Source: Archangium sp.
Lineage (GTDB): Bacteria > Myxococcota > Myxococcia > Myxococcales > Myxococcaceae
Direction: 5' to 3'
Assembly: GCA_030695565.1 (NCBI GenBank)
Contig: JAUYRZ010000056.1
Location: 23,741 to 87,740 of the forward strand
Length of the DNA stretch: 64,000 nucleotides
In this document: positions 26,250-34,826 of the stretch, piece by piece
How positions within the stretch are numbered: position 1 is the first letter of the stretch
Layout of the letters: each line of letters opens with the position of its first letter
Translations under genes and position numbers: made by a program
Notes under the pieces: model-generated
Told to the model about the DNA's origin: nothing
Databases searched by the model: none
The model's input: the letters and a program-made list of their open reading frames with translations, nothing else

Positions 26250-26735
26250 ATGTCGACCAGGAACGCCGTCGCCGTCGCAAGTGTGCTCACCGTCGGAGTC
26301 TTCGCCTCGGTGCTCTTCGCCGCGGCGCTCGCGACCTCGCCCTCGCTGAGCCTCCTTGACGGCACGAATTTCACGCTGGTGAAGCAGGCGCAGATCAGAA
26401 TCCTGCAAGTCTCGATGACGCTGATCTCCACGGCCTACACGGTGTTCGCGGTGTGGCTGCTGGTGATCGCGCGCAAGGAGAAGAACACGCAGGTGTTCCG
26501 CCTGACGTTGATCGCGTTGCTGCTGATCGTGGCTGCGATCCTCTACAGCGTGCCGACTGACATTGCGTACAACCAGCAGATCCTCAGTTGGAACCCGGCT
26601 GCGCCGCCTGCGGATTGGGCGGCGGTTCGCGACGCGTGGGACTTGTCGAACATGCTGCGCGCGGTGCCGTCGCTGTTGGCGTTCGCGCTGCAGACGATCG
26701 CGATGCTGTCGCTCGAAGTGAAGGCAGCGAGCTAA
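26250..26735 (+). CDS. Four-helix membrane protein, DUF1772-like
   Basis: A 161-residue integral membrane protein with about four hydrophobic helices (residues 5-28, 50-75, 83-102 and 137-157). The segment ILSWNPAAPPADWAAVRDAWDLSNMLR between helices 3 and 4 resembles the DUF1772/anthrone-oxygenase-like signature (N-x..W..R..W..N..R). It lies 23 bases after uvrA on the same strand and may be cotranscribed. Molecular function unknown; no cofactor ligands are certain. Confidence 0.7.
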   Translation: MSTRNAVAVASVLTVGVFASVLFAAALATSPSLSLLDGTNFTLVKQAQIRILQVSMTLISTAYTVFAVWLLVIARKEKNTQVFRLTLIALLLIVAAILYSVPTDIAYNQQILSWNPAAPPADWAAVRDAWDLSNMLRAVPSLLAFALQTIAMLSLEVKAAS

Positions 26736-26952
26736 GTCGACAAGAGGAAACAAAATCCATGAGGTCCACCCTTGCTCGGGGGGGAGGCGGGGCTTCCTGG
26801 GTGAGCATCCGTGCGTCGAGCGAGCAGGCCTCGCGGCGCGCGGCTCATGTCACTCGCTGCACGCGGCTTCGCCCCAGTGAACGAGTCACACGAGCGCACT
26901 TCGCGCGAGGTCGAGAGGCCTGCGTGAGGCGAGCACCAACAGAACAGTGAAC

Positions 26953-29184
26953 TCACCGCGCGCCCCGGGGCTGTTGAGAGCATGCGGCGTATGGACTTTG
27001 TTTACTCTTCGCGAGTGAGCGGTCGCCACGCCTTCGCAACAACGCCGCCGCGATCCCCAGGAGCACGAGAAGATCTGGGGAGACCCCGGGACCACACCCG
27101 CAGCCGACGGGATCGACCCCGCCGACCACGGATCCGCCCCCCGTCCCTGGGCCGCCTCCAGACGCAGCGCCGCCACCCGTCGCAGAACCGCCACCCGTCG
27201 CAGAACCGCCACCCGTCGCAGAACCACCACCCGTCGCAGAACCGCCACCCGTCGCAGAACCGCCACCCGTCGCAGAACCACCACCCGTCGGAGAACCGCC
27301 ACCCGTCGCAGAACCACCACCTGTCGGAGAGCCGCCACCCGTCGGAGAGCCGCCACCCGTCGCAGAGCCGCCACCGCCACCACCAGTCGCTGAGCCACCA
27401 CCACCACCCGTCCCCATCTGGGAAGGCGGCGTGCCGTACCTCCACGCACGGCTGATCGCGACCTCATCCAGCTCCCCCGCGAAGGCTCCGTCACCCGTGG
27501 GAGGACACGCCGCCCGAACCCCGGGCCCGCCGAACGTCAGCGCCTGAGTCGTTCCCTCGAGCAACGCCGGAGCCCGCGTCACGCGCGCCGTCTCCACGCC
27601 GTTCACCAGAAAATTCATCACCCCACTCGCCGCGTCGTACTGAAACGCCACGTGACTCCACTGCCCCACCGGCAGCGTGGTCATCGATCGAAGGTCGTAC
27701 TGCACCGCGCCCGCCACCTGCACCCGGGCCTGCAAGCTCAAGTCATCCTCGAGCACCAGGCTGTACGCGCCGTTGATGTTCGGCTTCCCGAGCAGCAGCC
27801 GGTAGTTGTTGTTCGCATCACAATCCGGAGAGCTCGCCGGCTTGACCCACGCCTCGATGGTGATCGCGTTCACCGGCTGCAGACTCGACGCGTGAGGCAC
27901 CTCCACCCGCCCGCTCACGCCATCGAACAGCACCGCCTTGCCCAGCTTGCCGTTGTTGCGCAGCGGAAAGCTCGCCCCACCCCGCAGCGTGCCGGTGTTC
28001 GAGTACCCCGAGCTATCGGCGGTGCGCGTGCGATCATAGTTGCCCGCGGCGGTGACGAACTCGTTCAGGTGCCAGAAGCCCGCGTACCTTCCATCAAGGC
28101 CGTCATCGAAGACGATCTCCCCGTAGTTCTGCGTGTTGCTCCCGAAGAACGGCCACACATCGCGGCCCACGGTCACTGGCAACGGCATCGCCCCCGCGGG
28201 CCCCGGCGACGAGAAGAACAGCCGCACCGTGTTGTCCGTGTCGGGGTTCAACGCGCCGTCGACGTGCGCGACCTGCCAGTTGGTCGGGTAGCCCAGGAAC
28301 GCCAGCGCGTTCCGCCGAGGCCCGCACCCGGGCGGATCTTCATTCGGTGGACCACTGCGGCAGGGCATGTTCACCGCGGTGAAGTTGATCGCCTCTCCCT
28401 CGGGGAAGATCCACGGGTACCCGCCGTACACCACCTGGGTGGGTGAGAACGCCACGCCATGCGGATCGCGCAGGGGCCGCTCGGCCAACCGGTAGCGCCC
28501 CAGGACGTTCGCATCGGTGTTCATCGCCGCGATCGTCTTCGGCGCAGTCCACCCCGACACCGCGCACGCAGACGGGTTGTACGAATACACCACGGTGTCG
28601 ATCGCCCCGTTGTTCGCCGGGATCCCCTGCCACACCAACAACTTCCCATCGCGGGTGACGCTGGGCTCGATGCCGCGCAGCGTCGTCTGCAACGGCGTGA
28701 GCTGCGGCTCGGTCCACGTGAAGCTGGCGATCTCGGCCGACGCGGTGTTGGGGGCCGAGACCACCACCTTCAGTCTCCGCCGACGCATCACGTTGTTCGG
28801 CGCCGGCACCAGCGCGTCGGAGTCGATCACGAACACGTCGTAGCAGGCGTGGCTGCCCGCCCCGTTCGCCGAGCCATCGGGGTTGCACCGCGTGGGCTGC
28901 GGCGTCGCCTCGCACAGCGCCAGCGCGTTCTCGTTGTTCGCGTCGTTCTGCACCAGCACCGGCGTCGAGAACGAGTCGCCGATGTCGGGCACGCCCGCAT
29001 TCACGCTGACCGCCTCGCGCCGCAACATGCGCGCTTCCCACCCCGCCCCCGTGCGCACCACGAAGAGCCGCCCATCGAAGCTGACGTTGTGCCCGTTGCC
29101 GCCCATCGGGCTGCTCACAGCCAGGGGACTGGTCGCTGCGACGGCGAGGTTCGCTGCGAGGAACACCATCACGAGTGCGCGCAT
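26953..29184 (-). CDS. LamG-domain surface protein with Gly-rich hexapeptide repeats and MYXO-CTERM-like tail
   Basis: A 743-residue exported protein. Start is the Met at 29184 with signal MRALVMVFLAANLAVAA; the longer frame upstream has no signal. The N-terminal 350 residues look propeller-like (DGRLFVVRTGAGWEARM, SVTRDGKLLVWQG). A LamG/concanavalin-like domain follows (AITIEAWVKPASSPDC, PVGQWSHVAFQYDAASGV). Then comes a GGGSAT/GGGSPT tract of about ten units and a terminal signal VGCGCGPGVSPDLL + VLLGIAAALL + RRRGDR. This Cys-rich motif/helix/Arg layout is the MYXO-CTERM sorting signal, cut by myxosortase and anchored in the outer surface. Unusually, about 25 residues follow the Arg cluster. 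Confidence 0.8.
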   Translation of the reverse strand: MRALVMVFLAANLAVAATSPLAVSSPMGGNGHNVSFDGRLFVVRTGAGWEARMLRREAVSVNAGVPDIGDSFSTPVLVQNDANNENALALCEATPQPTRCNPDGSANGAGSHACYDVFVIDSDALVPAPNNVMRRRRLKVVVSAPNTASAEIASFTWTEPQLTPLQTTLRGIEPSVTRDGKLLVWQGIPANNGAIDTVVYSYNPSACAVSGWTAPKTIAAMNTDANVLGRYRLAERPLRDPHGVAFSPTQVVYGGYPWIFPEGEAINFTAVNMPCRSGPPNEDPPGCGPRRNALAFLGYPTNWQVAHVDGALNPDTDNTVRLFFSSPGPAGAMPLPVTVGRDVWPFFGSNTQNYGEIVFDDGLDGRYAGFWHLNEFVTAAGNYDRTRTADSSGYSNTGTLRGGASFPLRNNGKLGKAVLFDGVSGRVEVPHASSLQPVNAITIEAWVKPASSPDCDANNNYRLLLGKPNINGAYSLVLEDDLSLQARVQVAGAVQYDLRSMTTLPVGQWSHVAFQYDAASGVMNFLVNGVETARVTRAPALLEGTTQALTFGGPGVRAACPPTGDGAFAGELDEVAISRAWRYGTPPSQMGTGGGGGSATGGGGGGSATGGGSPTGGGSPTGGGSATGGGSPTGGGSATGGGSATGGGSATGGGSATGGGSATGGGSATGGGAASGGGPGTGGGSVVGGVDPVGCGCGPGVSPDLLVLLGIAAALLRRRGDRSLAKSKQSPYAACSQQPRGAR
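27171..27420. repeat. In-frame 18-base tandem repeat inside the LamG protein gene
   Basis: The unit CCACCCGTCGCAGAACCG (and A/G variants) recurs about ten times without spacers, encoding GGGSAT or GGGSPT on the minus strand. The left copies are almost identical, so copy number is likely to vary by slippage in multiples of six codons, preserving the frame. Confidence 0.9.
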
Positions 29185-29232
29185 GCACGGTGCGTAGCCG
29201 AGCCCGCGAAGCCGATACAAGAGAGCACCGGA

Positions 29233-29259
29233 CTGTGCACTGATCACTCCAGTGCACAG
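29233..29259. promoter_or_regulatory. Perfect inverted repeat between divergent genes, probable operator
   Basis: Arms CTGTGCACTG and CAGTGCACAG (10 bases, exact reverse complements) flank a 7-base spacer (ATCACTC). Each arm holds GTGCAC and a third GTGCAC follows at 29260-29265. It lies in the 102-base gap between two divergent exported-protein genes, so it is well placed to control both. Confidence 0.6.
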
Positions 29260-29286
29260 GTGCACGACGCCCCCACTTTGATCACA

Positions 29287-30468
29287 ATGCTTCACGTGCG
29301 CGCCCCGCTCGTCTGCCTCGTCGTGCTCTGCGCCTGCGGCCCGAAGCCCCAAGCAGCCGATGCGGGATCAGACGGCGACGCCGGGCCGACCGAGGTCGAT
29401 GCAGGCGCTCTGCAAATACCTGAGATCGTCATCGAACGAAGCCTCTTCTGGGGAAGCGACGCCGGGGTGCTCGACGAGGCGCAGCTCGTCTCCTTCGCGA
29501 AGCTGATGGCCCTGGCTGCGGGCCAGGGCAACGGCGGCCCCCTGCTGGCCCAGTGGTTCCACCGCTTCTCCACCACGGCGCACTCCGAGCGCGCGCTCCC
29601 GGCGCAGTTCATCGACGCGGTGAGCGCCGCCCAGGGGCCCGACCCGAGCCGGTGGGATCTGTCGTTGCTCCCCTTCAAGGTGACGGGTGTGCACAACCGC
29701 ATCGATCTCGCCGACCTCTCCCCCTCCGGTCACTGCGGAGAGCTGCGTGTCTCCGTCTCCAGCTCCGACGTGACGCTGCAGCCCTTTCACGCGCTCTTCC
29801 TCTTCCGCCAGCCGCTGGGTGAAGACGACGTGGTGAACGGCCAGGTCACCTGCGAAGGCGCCGCCCGCCGCTGGGCCGCGTTGAGCGGGCTGGGAGGCTC
29901 ACAGTTCGAGGCCGCTCTTCGAAGCGCGCTCACCGAGGGCCTCACCTCGGCGCGGTTCGTGATGGTGGAGACGGTGGAGTTCACCCTCGCGCCCTGGGAG
30001 TGGCGGCAGTGGGTGCCCGCACCCGACGGCGGCCTGGAGAACCCGCCGCTCTTCCAACAGCTCGACGTGGAGAACCTCAACCGCGCGGGCCCCTTGCGCA
30101 CCGACTTCCTCGCCTGGGTCGACGCCAACGCCGCGCAGCTCGATCGACGCCGCGGGCTCATCCCCGAACGGTTCCGCACGCAGTCAGTGCGGGTCACGCA
30201 GGGTGTGATGGGCCAGCCCCTTTCCCTCCAGGGCGCCGGCGCGGCTTCGACGTTTCCCGACCTCAGAAGGCAGCTCGAGCTCGTCGGCTGCGCGGCCTGC
30301 CACACCGCCGACGCCGAGTTCGTGCAGACCCGCAACGACCGCTCGGTGAGCCCTTTCTACGAGAAGGAGCTGCGCGCCCGCGCCGAGCACCTCGCGGCCC
30401 TGGCCCGAGGCGATGCACCCGCTCCGCCCTTCGGCCCGCTGCAGGCAGCGCCCGTGCTCCCCCCTTGA
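29287..30468 (+). CDS. Lipoprotein with a single CxxCH heme-like motif, unknown
   Basis: A 393-residue lipoprotein: signal MLHVRAPLVCLVVLCACG, then an Asp/Ala-rich spacer (ADAGSDGDAGPTEVDAG) common in myxobacterial lipoproteins. The body includes LPFKVTGVHNRIDLADLS and a paired GHCGELRVS. Near the C-terminus is LELVGCAACHTADAEFV, a CxxCH motif that could bind one c-type heme or a metal. No full cytochrome domain or distal Met was assigned. Divergent from the LamG protein across a shared operator-like palindrome. Proteins of this type have been seen next to multicopper or cytochrome systems, but none is present here. Confidence 0.7.
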   Translation: MLHVRAPLVCLVVLCACGPKPQAADAGSDGDAGPTEVDAGALQIPEIVIERSLFWGSDAGVLDEAQLVSFAKLMALAAGQGNGGPLLAQWFHRFSTTAHSERALPAQFIDAVSAAQGPDPSRWDLSLLPFKVTGVHNRIDLADLSPSGHCGELRVSVSSSDVTLQPFHALFLFRQPLGEDDVVNGQVTCEGAARRWAALSGLGGSQFEAALRSALTEGLTSARFVMVETVEFTLAPWEWRQWVPAPDGGLENPPLFQQLDVENLNRAGPLRTDFLAWVDANAAQLDRRRGLIPERFRTQSVRVTQGVMGQPLSLQGAGAASTFPDLRRQLELVGCAACHTADAEFVQTRNDRSVSPFYEKELRARAEHLAALARGDAPAPPFGPLQAAPVLPP

Positions 30469-30469
30469 C

Positions 30470-30503
30470 CTCCCTCGCCCTGCGAAGAAGCGGGCAGAGG
30501 GAG
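30470..30503. terminator. Hairpin between convergent genes, repeat-like
   Basis: CTCCCTC and GAGGGAG arms enclose CCC.GC..GC.GG, forming an extended stem between the convergent lipoprotein and POT transporter genes. It resembles a degraded copy of the intergenic palindromic repeat. Likely a bidirectional terminator. Confidence 0.5.
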
Positions 30504-30510
30504 CCAGACG

Positions 30511-32085
30511 CTAAGCCGCGTCGGACTTCCGGTAGTTGTCCACGACGGTGTACTTCCGCGCGTAGAGCGCAAACGCACCCGCCGCCACGAACGCGAAGCC
30601 CGCAAAGAAGTACATCTGCGTCGCCACCACGCCCCAGCCCTGCTCCGTGATCCGCCGGGTCACGCTCTCGTTCTTCACGCTCGCGTTCACCAGCAGCACC
30701 CAGAGGTTCCCGATGGTGACCGAGAGGCTCCAGAAGCTCATCAGCACGCCCTTCATCCGTCGAGGGGCCTGGCTGTAGGCGAACTCGAGCCCCGTGGCCG
30801 ACACCAGCACCTCGCCGAACGTCAGCAGCGCGTAGGGAAGAATCTGCCAGAGGATGGGCAACGACTGCCCGCCGTCGATCGCCAGTTGCAGCGAGCCCAC
30901 GACGATCCACGAGAGCCCCGAGAACGCGATGCCCAACCCCATGCGCCGCAGCGCCGTCGGCTCGACGCCCCGCTTCTTGAGGCCCGGGTAGAGCACCAGG
31001 TTGTTGAAGGGAATGAGCAACATCACCAACAGCGGGTTCAAGGCCTGCATCTGCGAGGCGGTGGTGAACCAGCTCCAACCCGGCAGTTGCATCGACTTGG
31101 CCTGAAGGATCCACGTGGAGGCCTTCTGATCGAACAACGACCAGAACGGCGTCACCAGCGCGAAGATCACCAACACGCGCAGCACCGCCTTCACGCCATC
31201 GACGTCTTCATCGGGGTGAACACCACGTGCGTTCTCGGCCCGCAGCCACACCCCTGCTCCGGCGAAGCTCAGGAAGATGACGATGGAGAGACAGGCCGTG
31301 GCCACCAGCCCCAGCGACTGCCAGAGCAACAGCGCGCCCAGCGCACCCACCGAGCCGAGGCCCACCAGCACCGAGCCCGCGTTGAGCCCGCCCCCGCGGA
31401 AGAGCGCCGTGATGCACACCGAGAGGAACCCGTTCGGGTCTTTCCCCGCGGGCGCCACGTGCACGTACTTCTTGCGGCCGGCGAACAGCACCACCGTGCT
31501 CACCGCCATGAGAATCGCCGGCACCCCGAAGGCCCAGCGCGCGTGCCCCGACTTGAGCAGCGGCGGAATCAGCAACGACGCGAAGAACGAGCCGAAGTTG
31601 ATGATGAAATAGAAGGCGTCGAACACCACCTTGGCCAGGTGCTTGTTCGTCTGGTCGAACTGGTCGCCCACGAAGGCCGAGACGCACGGCTTGATGCCCC
31701 CGCTCCCCAGCGCGATCAAGAAGAGGCCCGCGTAGAAGCCCTCCTTCGAGTCGATGCTGTACGCCAGCAGCGCCTGGCCCACGCAGTAGACGATCGAGAG
31801 CCAGAAGATGACGCGGTACTTCCCCAGGAACCGGTCGGCCAGCCAGCCGCCCAGCAGGGGGAAGAAGTACACCCCCATCACGAAGATGTGGAAGACCTCC
31901 TTCGCCGCGGGCTGACGGTCGGCTTCGGCCAGCGAGATGAGCAAGTAGCCCACGAGGAAGTCCGTGAGCACGTTGCGCATGCCGTAGAAGCTGAAGCGCT
32001 CACACGCTTCGTTGCCGATGATGAAGGGGATCTGCCGGGGCATCGTGCCCTGCGGCGCGGAAGCGGCTGCGAGAGGTGCTCTCAT
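30511..32085 (-). CDS. POT family proton-coupled di/tripeptide transporter
   Basis: A 524-residue MFS transporter with about 12-14 membrane helices. The family's ExxER proton-coupling motif occurs in NEACERFSFYGM near the first helix, and the PTR2 signature region reads FLIALGSGGIKPCVSAFVGDQF. It would import short peptides driven by the proton gradient across the inner membrane. The gene lies 10 bases downstream of the UPF0158 gene on the same strand, and a second POT gene lies just beyond it, giving a small peptide-uptake cluster. The two POT proteins share clear similarity but are not recent duplicates. Confidence 0.92.
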   Translation of the reverse strand: MRAPLAAASAPQGTMPRQIPFIIGNEACERFSFYGMRNVLTDFLVGYLLISLAEADRQPAAKEVFHIFVMGVYFFPLLGGWLADRFLGKYRVIFWLSIVYCVGQALLAYSIDSKEGFYAGLFLIALGSGGIKPCVSAFVGDQFDQTNKHLAKVVFDAFYFIINFGSFFASLLIPPLLKSGHARWAFGVPAILMAVSTVVLFAGRKKYVHVAPAGKDPNGFLSVCITALFRGGGLNAGSVLVGLGSVGALGALLLWQSLGLVATACLSIVIFLSFAGAGVWLRAENARGVHPDEDVDGVKAVLRVLVIFALVTPFWSLFDQKASTWILQAKSMQLPGWSWFTTASQMQALNPLLVMLLIPFNNLVLYPGLKKRGVEPTALRRMGLGIAFSGLSWIVVGSLQLAIDGGQSLPILWQILPYALLTFGEVLVSATGLEFAYSQAPRRMKGVLMSFWSLSVTIGNLWVLLVNASVKNESVTRRITEQGWGVVATQMYFFAGFAFVAAGAFALYARKYTVVDNYRKSDAA

Positions 32086-32095
32086 GAAATGGAAG

Positions 32096-32548
32096 TCAGG
32101 CGGCGCGAGCGGTGGGCACGATGCCCTGCTCTTCGAGCCAGCTCAGCGCCCGCTGCTGGCAGTGTTCGCGGTGCCATGCGTGCCACTGCTGCTGCCGCTC
32201 CGGCAGCCACGACAGGGCCGTCTTGAAGCGCCGCTCGGGGCGTGAAGCAGAGAGCGCCAGCTCGAGCGACTCCTGAAGCTTCTCGTCTCCCAACGAGGTG
32301 ACGAACGCCCTCATCTCGTCGATCACCCGCTGCGGGTTGCCCGGCGGCACGCGCACGAATCGTTCGGGCTCGCTCTCGATCTCCGTCACCGTGAGCCCGC
32401 CGTGTTCGGCCGGCTCGAACTCGTGGGTGACCAGCAAGACGTCGCCGGTGCGCAGGTCGAGGTACCAGCGCAGGTCGGCAGTCTCTGCCTCCAGCGCGAT
32501 GGAGAGCTCTTCGAGATCGACTGGCAGGGAGCGGTTCGAGAGGGTCAA
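32096..32548 (-). CDS. UPF0158 family protein
   Basis: A 150-residue soluble protein. Conserved family features are the YLDLRTGDVLLV block near residue 28 and a C-terminal Trp-rich helix (HAWHREHCQQRALSWLEE). The only initiator in frame is TTG at 32548. No enzymatic function is known for the family. The gene lies between two POT transporter genes on the same strand and is separated from the downstream one by 10 bases, so they are probably cotranscribed; a role in transport is not implied by the sequence. Confidence 0.75.
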   Translation of the reverse strand: MTLSNRSLPVDLEELSIALEAETADLRWYLDLRTGDVLLVTHEFEPAEHGGLTVTEIESEPERFVRVPPGNPQRVIDEMRAFVTSLGDEKLQESLELALSASRPERRFKTALSWLPERQQQWHAWHREHCQQRALSWLEEQGIVPTARAA

Positions 32549-32652
32549 GAGCGGTTCCGTTGAGGGGCCTGCGGCGTCTACGCAAACCCTGCGTTGTGCT
32601 CAAGACCCCCCAGTGATTCTCAGCGTCTGCGTGACGCTGTGCATCATTCCGT

Positions 32653-34251
32653 TCAGGCAGCCTTCGCGGGCTCTTCCGGAGCCGGGTCTTCGCTGCGCAC
32701 GAAGTCCTGCTCCTTGTAGAACTTCGCGTAGACCGCGAAGACCAGCGCGGTGATCCAGATCACGATGATGAAGAAGTAATAGTAGGCGCCGCCCACCAGC
32801 GCGTAGGTGGAGACCTCGGCCTTGGGGCCCATCTCGCCGCTCGACACCACCGGGGTGCGCTCGGGGGTCATGATGCGCAAGCGAGAGCCCTGAATTTCGG
32901 CGATCAAGAACGTGCCTGCGAGGTCCTTGCCCTTGGTGTCCTTCACGCCGGTCTCGCCGGTGAAGTCGATCTTCTGGCCCACCACGAACTGGGAGGCTTC
33001 ATCGAGGGTCAGCCAGGTCTCGGCGCCCGACTCGATCTTCGTCGCGTGCACCGGCTTGATGATGGCGAAGTTCACCACCGCGACCAGCATGTTCCCGAGG
33101 CTGGTGGAGAGCAGGAAGAGCGCCATGATGAAGCTCTTGATGCGCAACGGCGCCTGCTTGTACGAGAACTCCAGCGCGGTCACCGAGACGAGCAGCTCGG
33201 CGGCCGTGAGGATGAAGTACGCCAGAATCTGCCACCACACCGACATCGACTCGCCGCGCATCATGCGGTCTTCGAGCCAGCCGACCACGATGAACGAGAT
33301 GCCCATCACCACCAGGCCCGCGCCGATCTTGCGCAGCGGCGTGACCTTCACGAACTTGTTCACGAACGGGAAGATGCCGAACGAGAAGACGGGCGCCAGC
33401 ATCAGGATGAAGAGGCCGTTGACCACCTGCACCTGAGAAGGCTTGAAGGTGAACAGGCCGAAGATCGACTTGTCCATCAGGGGCGACTGGGCCTGCAGCA
33501 CGAGCGCGCCACCATTGCCCTGGTCCCACAGCATCCAGAACAGGGCCACGAACACGTAGAGGCCACCCAGCCGGGCGATGAGCGAGAGGCCGCTGACCGA
33601 GAAGACCTCCTTGACCCACGCCTTACCGGCCGGGGGCACCTTCACGTAGCGGGCGCGCCCGGCGATGAACACCAGGGTCGCCATCACCATCATGATCGCC
33701 GGCACTCCGAAGGCCCACTTCGGGCCCCAGTTCGGGTTCGCCAGCAGCTCGGGGCACAGCAGAATCGAGATCGACGAGCCGGCGTTGATCGCCATGTAGA
33801 ACATCGAGAACGCCCGCTCGATGAGGTGCGCGTTCTTGGCGCTGAACTGATCGCCCACGTTGGTCGAGACGCACGGCTTGATGCCGCCGGTGCCCAGGGC
33901 CACCATGCCCAGGCTCGCCACGAGGGCGAACTCGCTGTGGCCCATCAACGCGAGCGAGACGCAGCCCGCCGCGTAGATGATCGAGAAGACGAAGATCGTG
34001 CGGAACTTGCCCCAGAAGACGTCGGAGATGATCGCGCCGACCAACGGGAAGAAGTAGGCCGCCGACTTGAAGAGCGCGCCCCACGCGAGCGCCTTGCCGT
34101 CGGTGAACTTCATGGTGCCGACCATGAACGCCACCAGGATCGAGTTGATGCCGTAGAAGCAGAACCGCTCGGCGAACTCGTTGCTGATGATGAAGGGGAT
34201 GCTCGAAGGCATCTTGTTGTCAGCAGGGTCGATTGTGGCGGGTGCGGTCAC
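32653..34251 (-). CDS. POT family peptide transporter with a soluble insertion before the last helix
   Basis: A 532-residue relative of the transporter at 30511-32085. GTG at 34251 is preceded by GAGGAG. ExxER is present (NEFAERFCFYGI), as is MVALGTGGIKPCVSTNVGDQF. Unlike its neighbour it has about 75 polar residues (IESGAETWLTLDEASQF, then IDFTGETGVKDTKGKDL, EIQGSRLRIMTPERTP) between the penultimate helix (STSLGNMLVAVVNFAI) and the last (YYYFFIIVIWITALVFAVYA). This insert looks like a small beta domain facing the periplasm or cytoplasm. Substrate presumably di/tripeptides. Confidence 0.9.
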   Translation of the reverse strand: MTAPATIDPADNKMPSSIPFIISNEFAERFCFYGINSILVAFMVGTMKFTDGKALAWGALFKSAAYFFPLVGAIISDVFWGKFRTIFVFSIIYAAGCVSLALMGHSEFALVASLGMVALGTGGIKPCVSTNVGDQFSAKNAHLIERAFSMFYMAINAGSSISILLCPELLANPNWGPKWAFGVPAIMMVMATLVFIAGRARYVKVPPAGKAWVKEVFSVSGLSLIARLGGLYVFVALFWMLWDQGNGGALVLQAQSPLMDKSIFGLFTFKPSQVQVVNGLFILMLAPVFSFGIFPFVNKFVKVTPLRKIGAGLVVMGISFIVVGWLEDRMMRGESMSVWWQILAYFILTAAELLVSVTALEFSYKQAPLRIKSFIMALFLLSTSLGNMLVAVVNFAIIKPVHATKIESGAETWLTLDEASQFVVGQKIDFTGETGVKDTKGKDLAGTFLIAEIQGSRLRIMTPERTPVVSSGEMGPKAEVSTYALVGGAYYYFFIIVIWITALVFAVYAKFYKEQDFVRSEDPAPEEPAKAA

Positions 34252-34318
34252 AGGGGCTCCTCGTTACGTGCGAAAGCGCCGGTCCGCATAGCAGCCCCCC
34301 TGAAAGCTGGGAAGCGCC

Positions 34319-34756
34319 CTACAGCTCGTCCGAGCGGGCCAGCATGCCCGCGTGGCCGAGCAGCTTTCTCTCGAGACGCTCCATCTTGCGGGCGTCTTTC
34401 GGGGTCTGGTGGTCGTGGCCGAGCAGGTGAAGCAGCCCGTGCGCGAGGTACAGCGCCAGCTCGAGGTCGAGCGTGGTGCCGAGCTCCTGGGCCTGGCGTT
34501 GGGCGGTGTCGAGCGAGATGACGATGTCGCCCAGGGGTCGCAGCCCCCCACCGGGGAAGTCACCCGCGGGGAAGGAGAGCACGTCGGTGGCGGCGTCGAT
34601 GCCGAAGTACGCGCGCTTGAGCTTGCGGATCGCCGGGTCTCGCACGAGGGAGAGCGAGAGTTCGACGTCTTCGAGCTTCAGGGTCTTGGCGAACGAGGTC
34701 GCGAGAGTGGTGAGGCGTTTGGCCTGCGCCGACTTCGAGCTGCAGAGGACTTTCAC
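34319..34756 (-). CDS. ybeY: Endoribonuclease YbeY (16S rRNA maturation)
   Basis: A 145-residue single-strand RNase acting in rRNA processing and ribosome quality control. The zinc motif HGLLHLLGHDH gives the three catalytic histidines. The ATDVLSFP block upstream is also family-typical. I choose GTG at 34756 because the longer frame (start 34807) is made of an intergenic palindromic repeat. It lies downstream of pgpH on the same strand, as in many bacteria, although phoH, the usual third member, is not in this window. Length is normal. Confidence 0.92.
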   Translation of the reverse strand: MKVLCSSKSAQAKRLTTLATSFAKTLKLEDVELSLSLVRDPAIRKLKRAYFGIDAATDVLSFPAGDFPGGGLRPLGDIVISLDTAQRQAQELGTTLDLELALYLAHGLLHLLGHDHQTPKDARKMERLERKLLGHAGMLARSDEL

Positions 34757-34765
34757 CGCGAGACG

Positions 34766-34802
34766 CCCTCTCCCCGACCCTCTCCCCCGCGGGGAGAGGG
34801 AG
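34766..34802. repeat. Palindromic intergenic repeat copy
   Basis: CCCTCTCCCCGACCCTCTCC followed by CCGCGGGGAGAGGG forms a strong stem between pgpH and ybeY. It opens a false N-terminal extension of ybeY. Confidence 0.75.
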
Positions 34803-34826
34803 CGCATCGGTGGAGTTCAGCCGTGC

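Noticed and set aside
26732..26983. 83-residue minus-strand frame with CWCSPH
   Set aside because: No ribosome site, no homology pattern and poor codon bias; the 217-base gap after the DUF1772-like gene holds nothing else clear.
27171..27420. CRISPR-like array of 18-base units
   Set aside because: The units have no unique spacers and stay in one reading frame encoding GGGSAT inside a surface protein.
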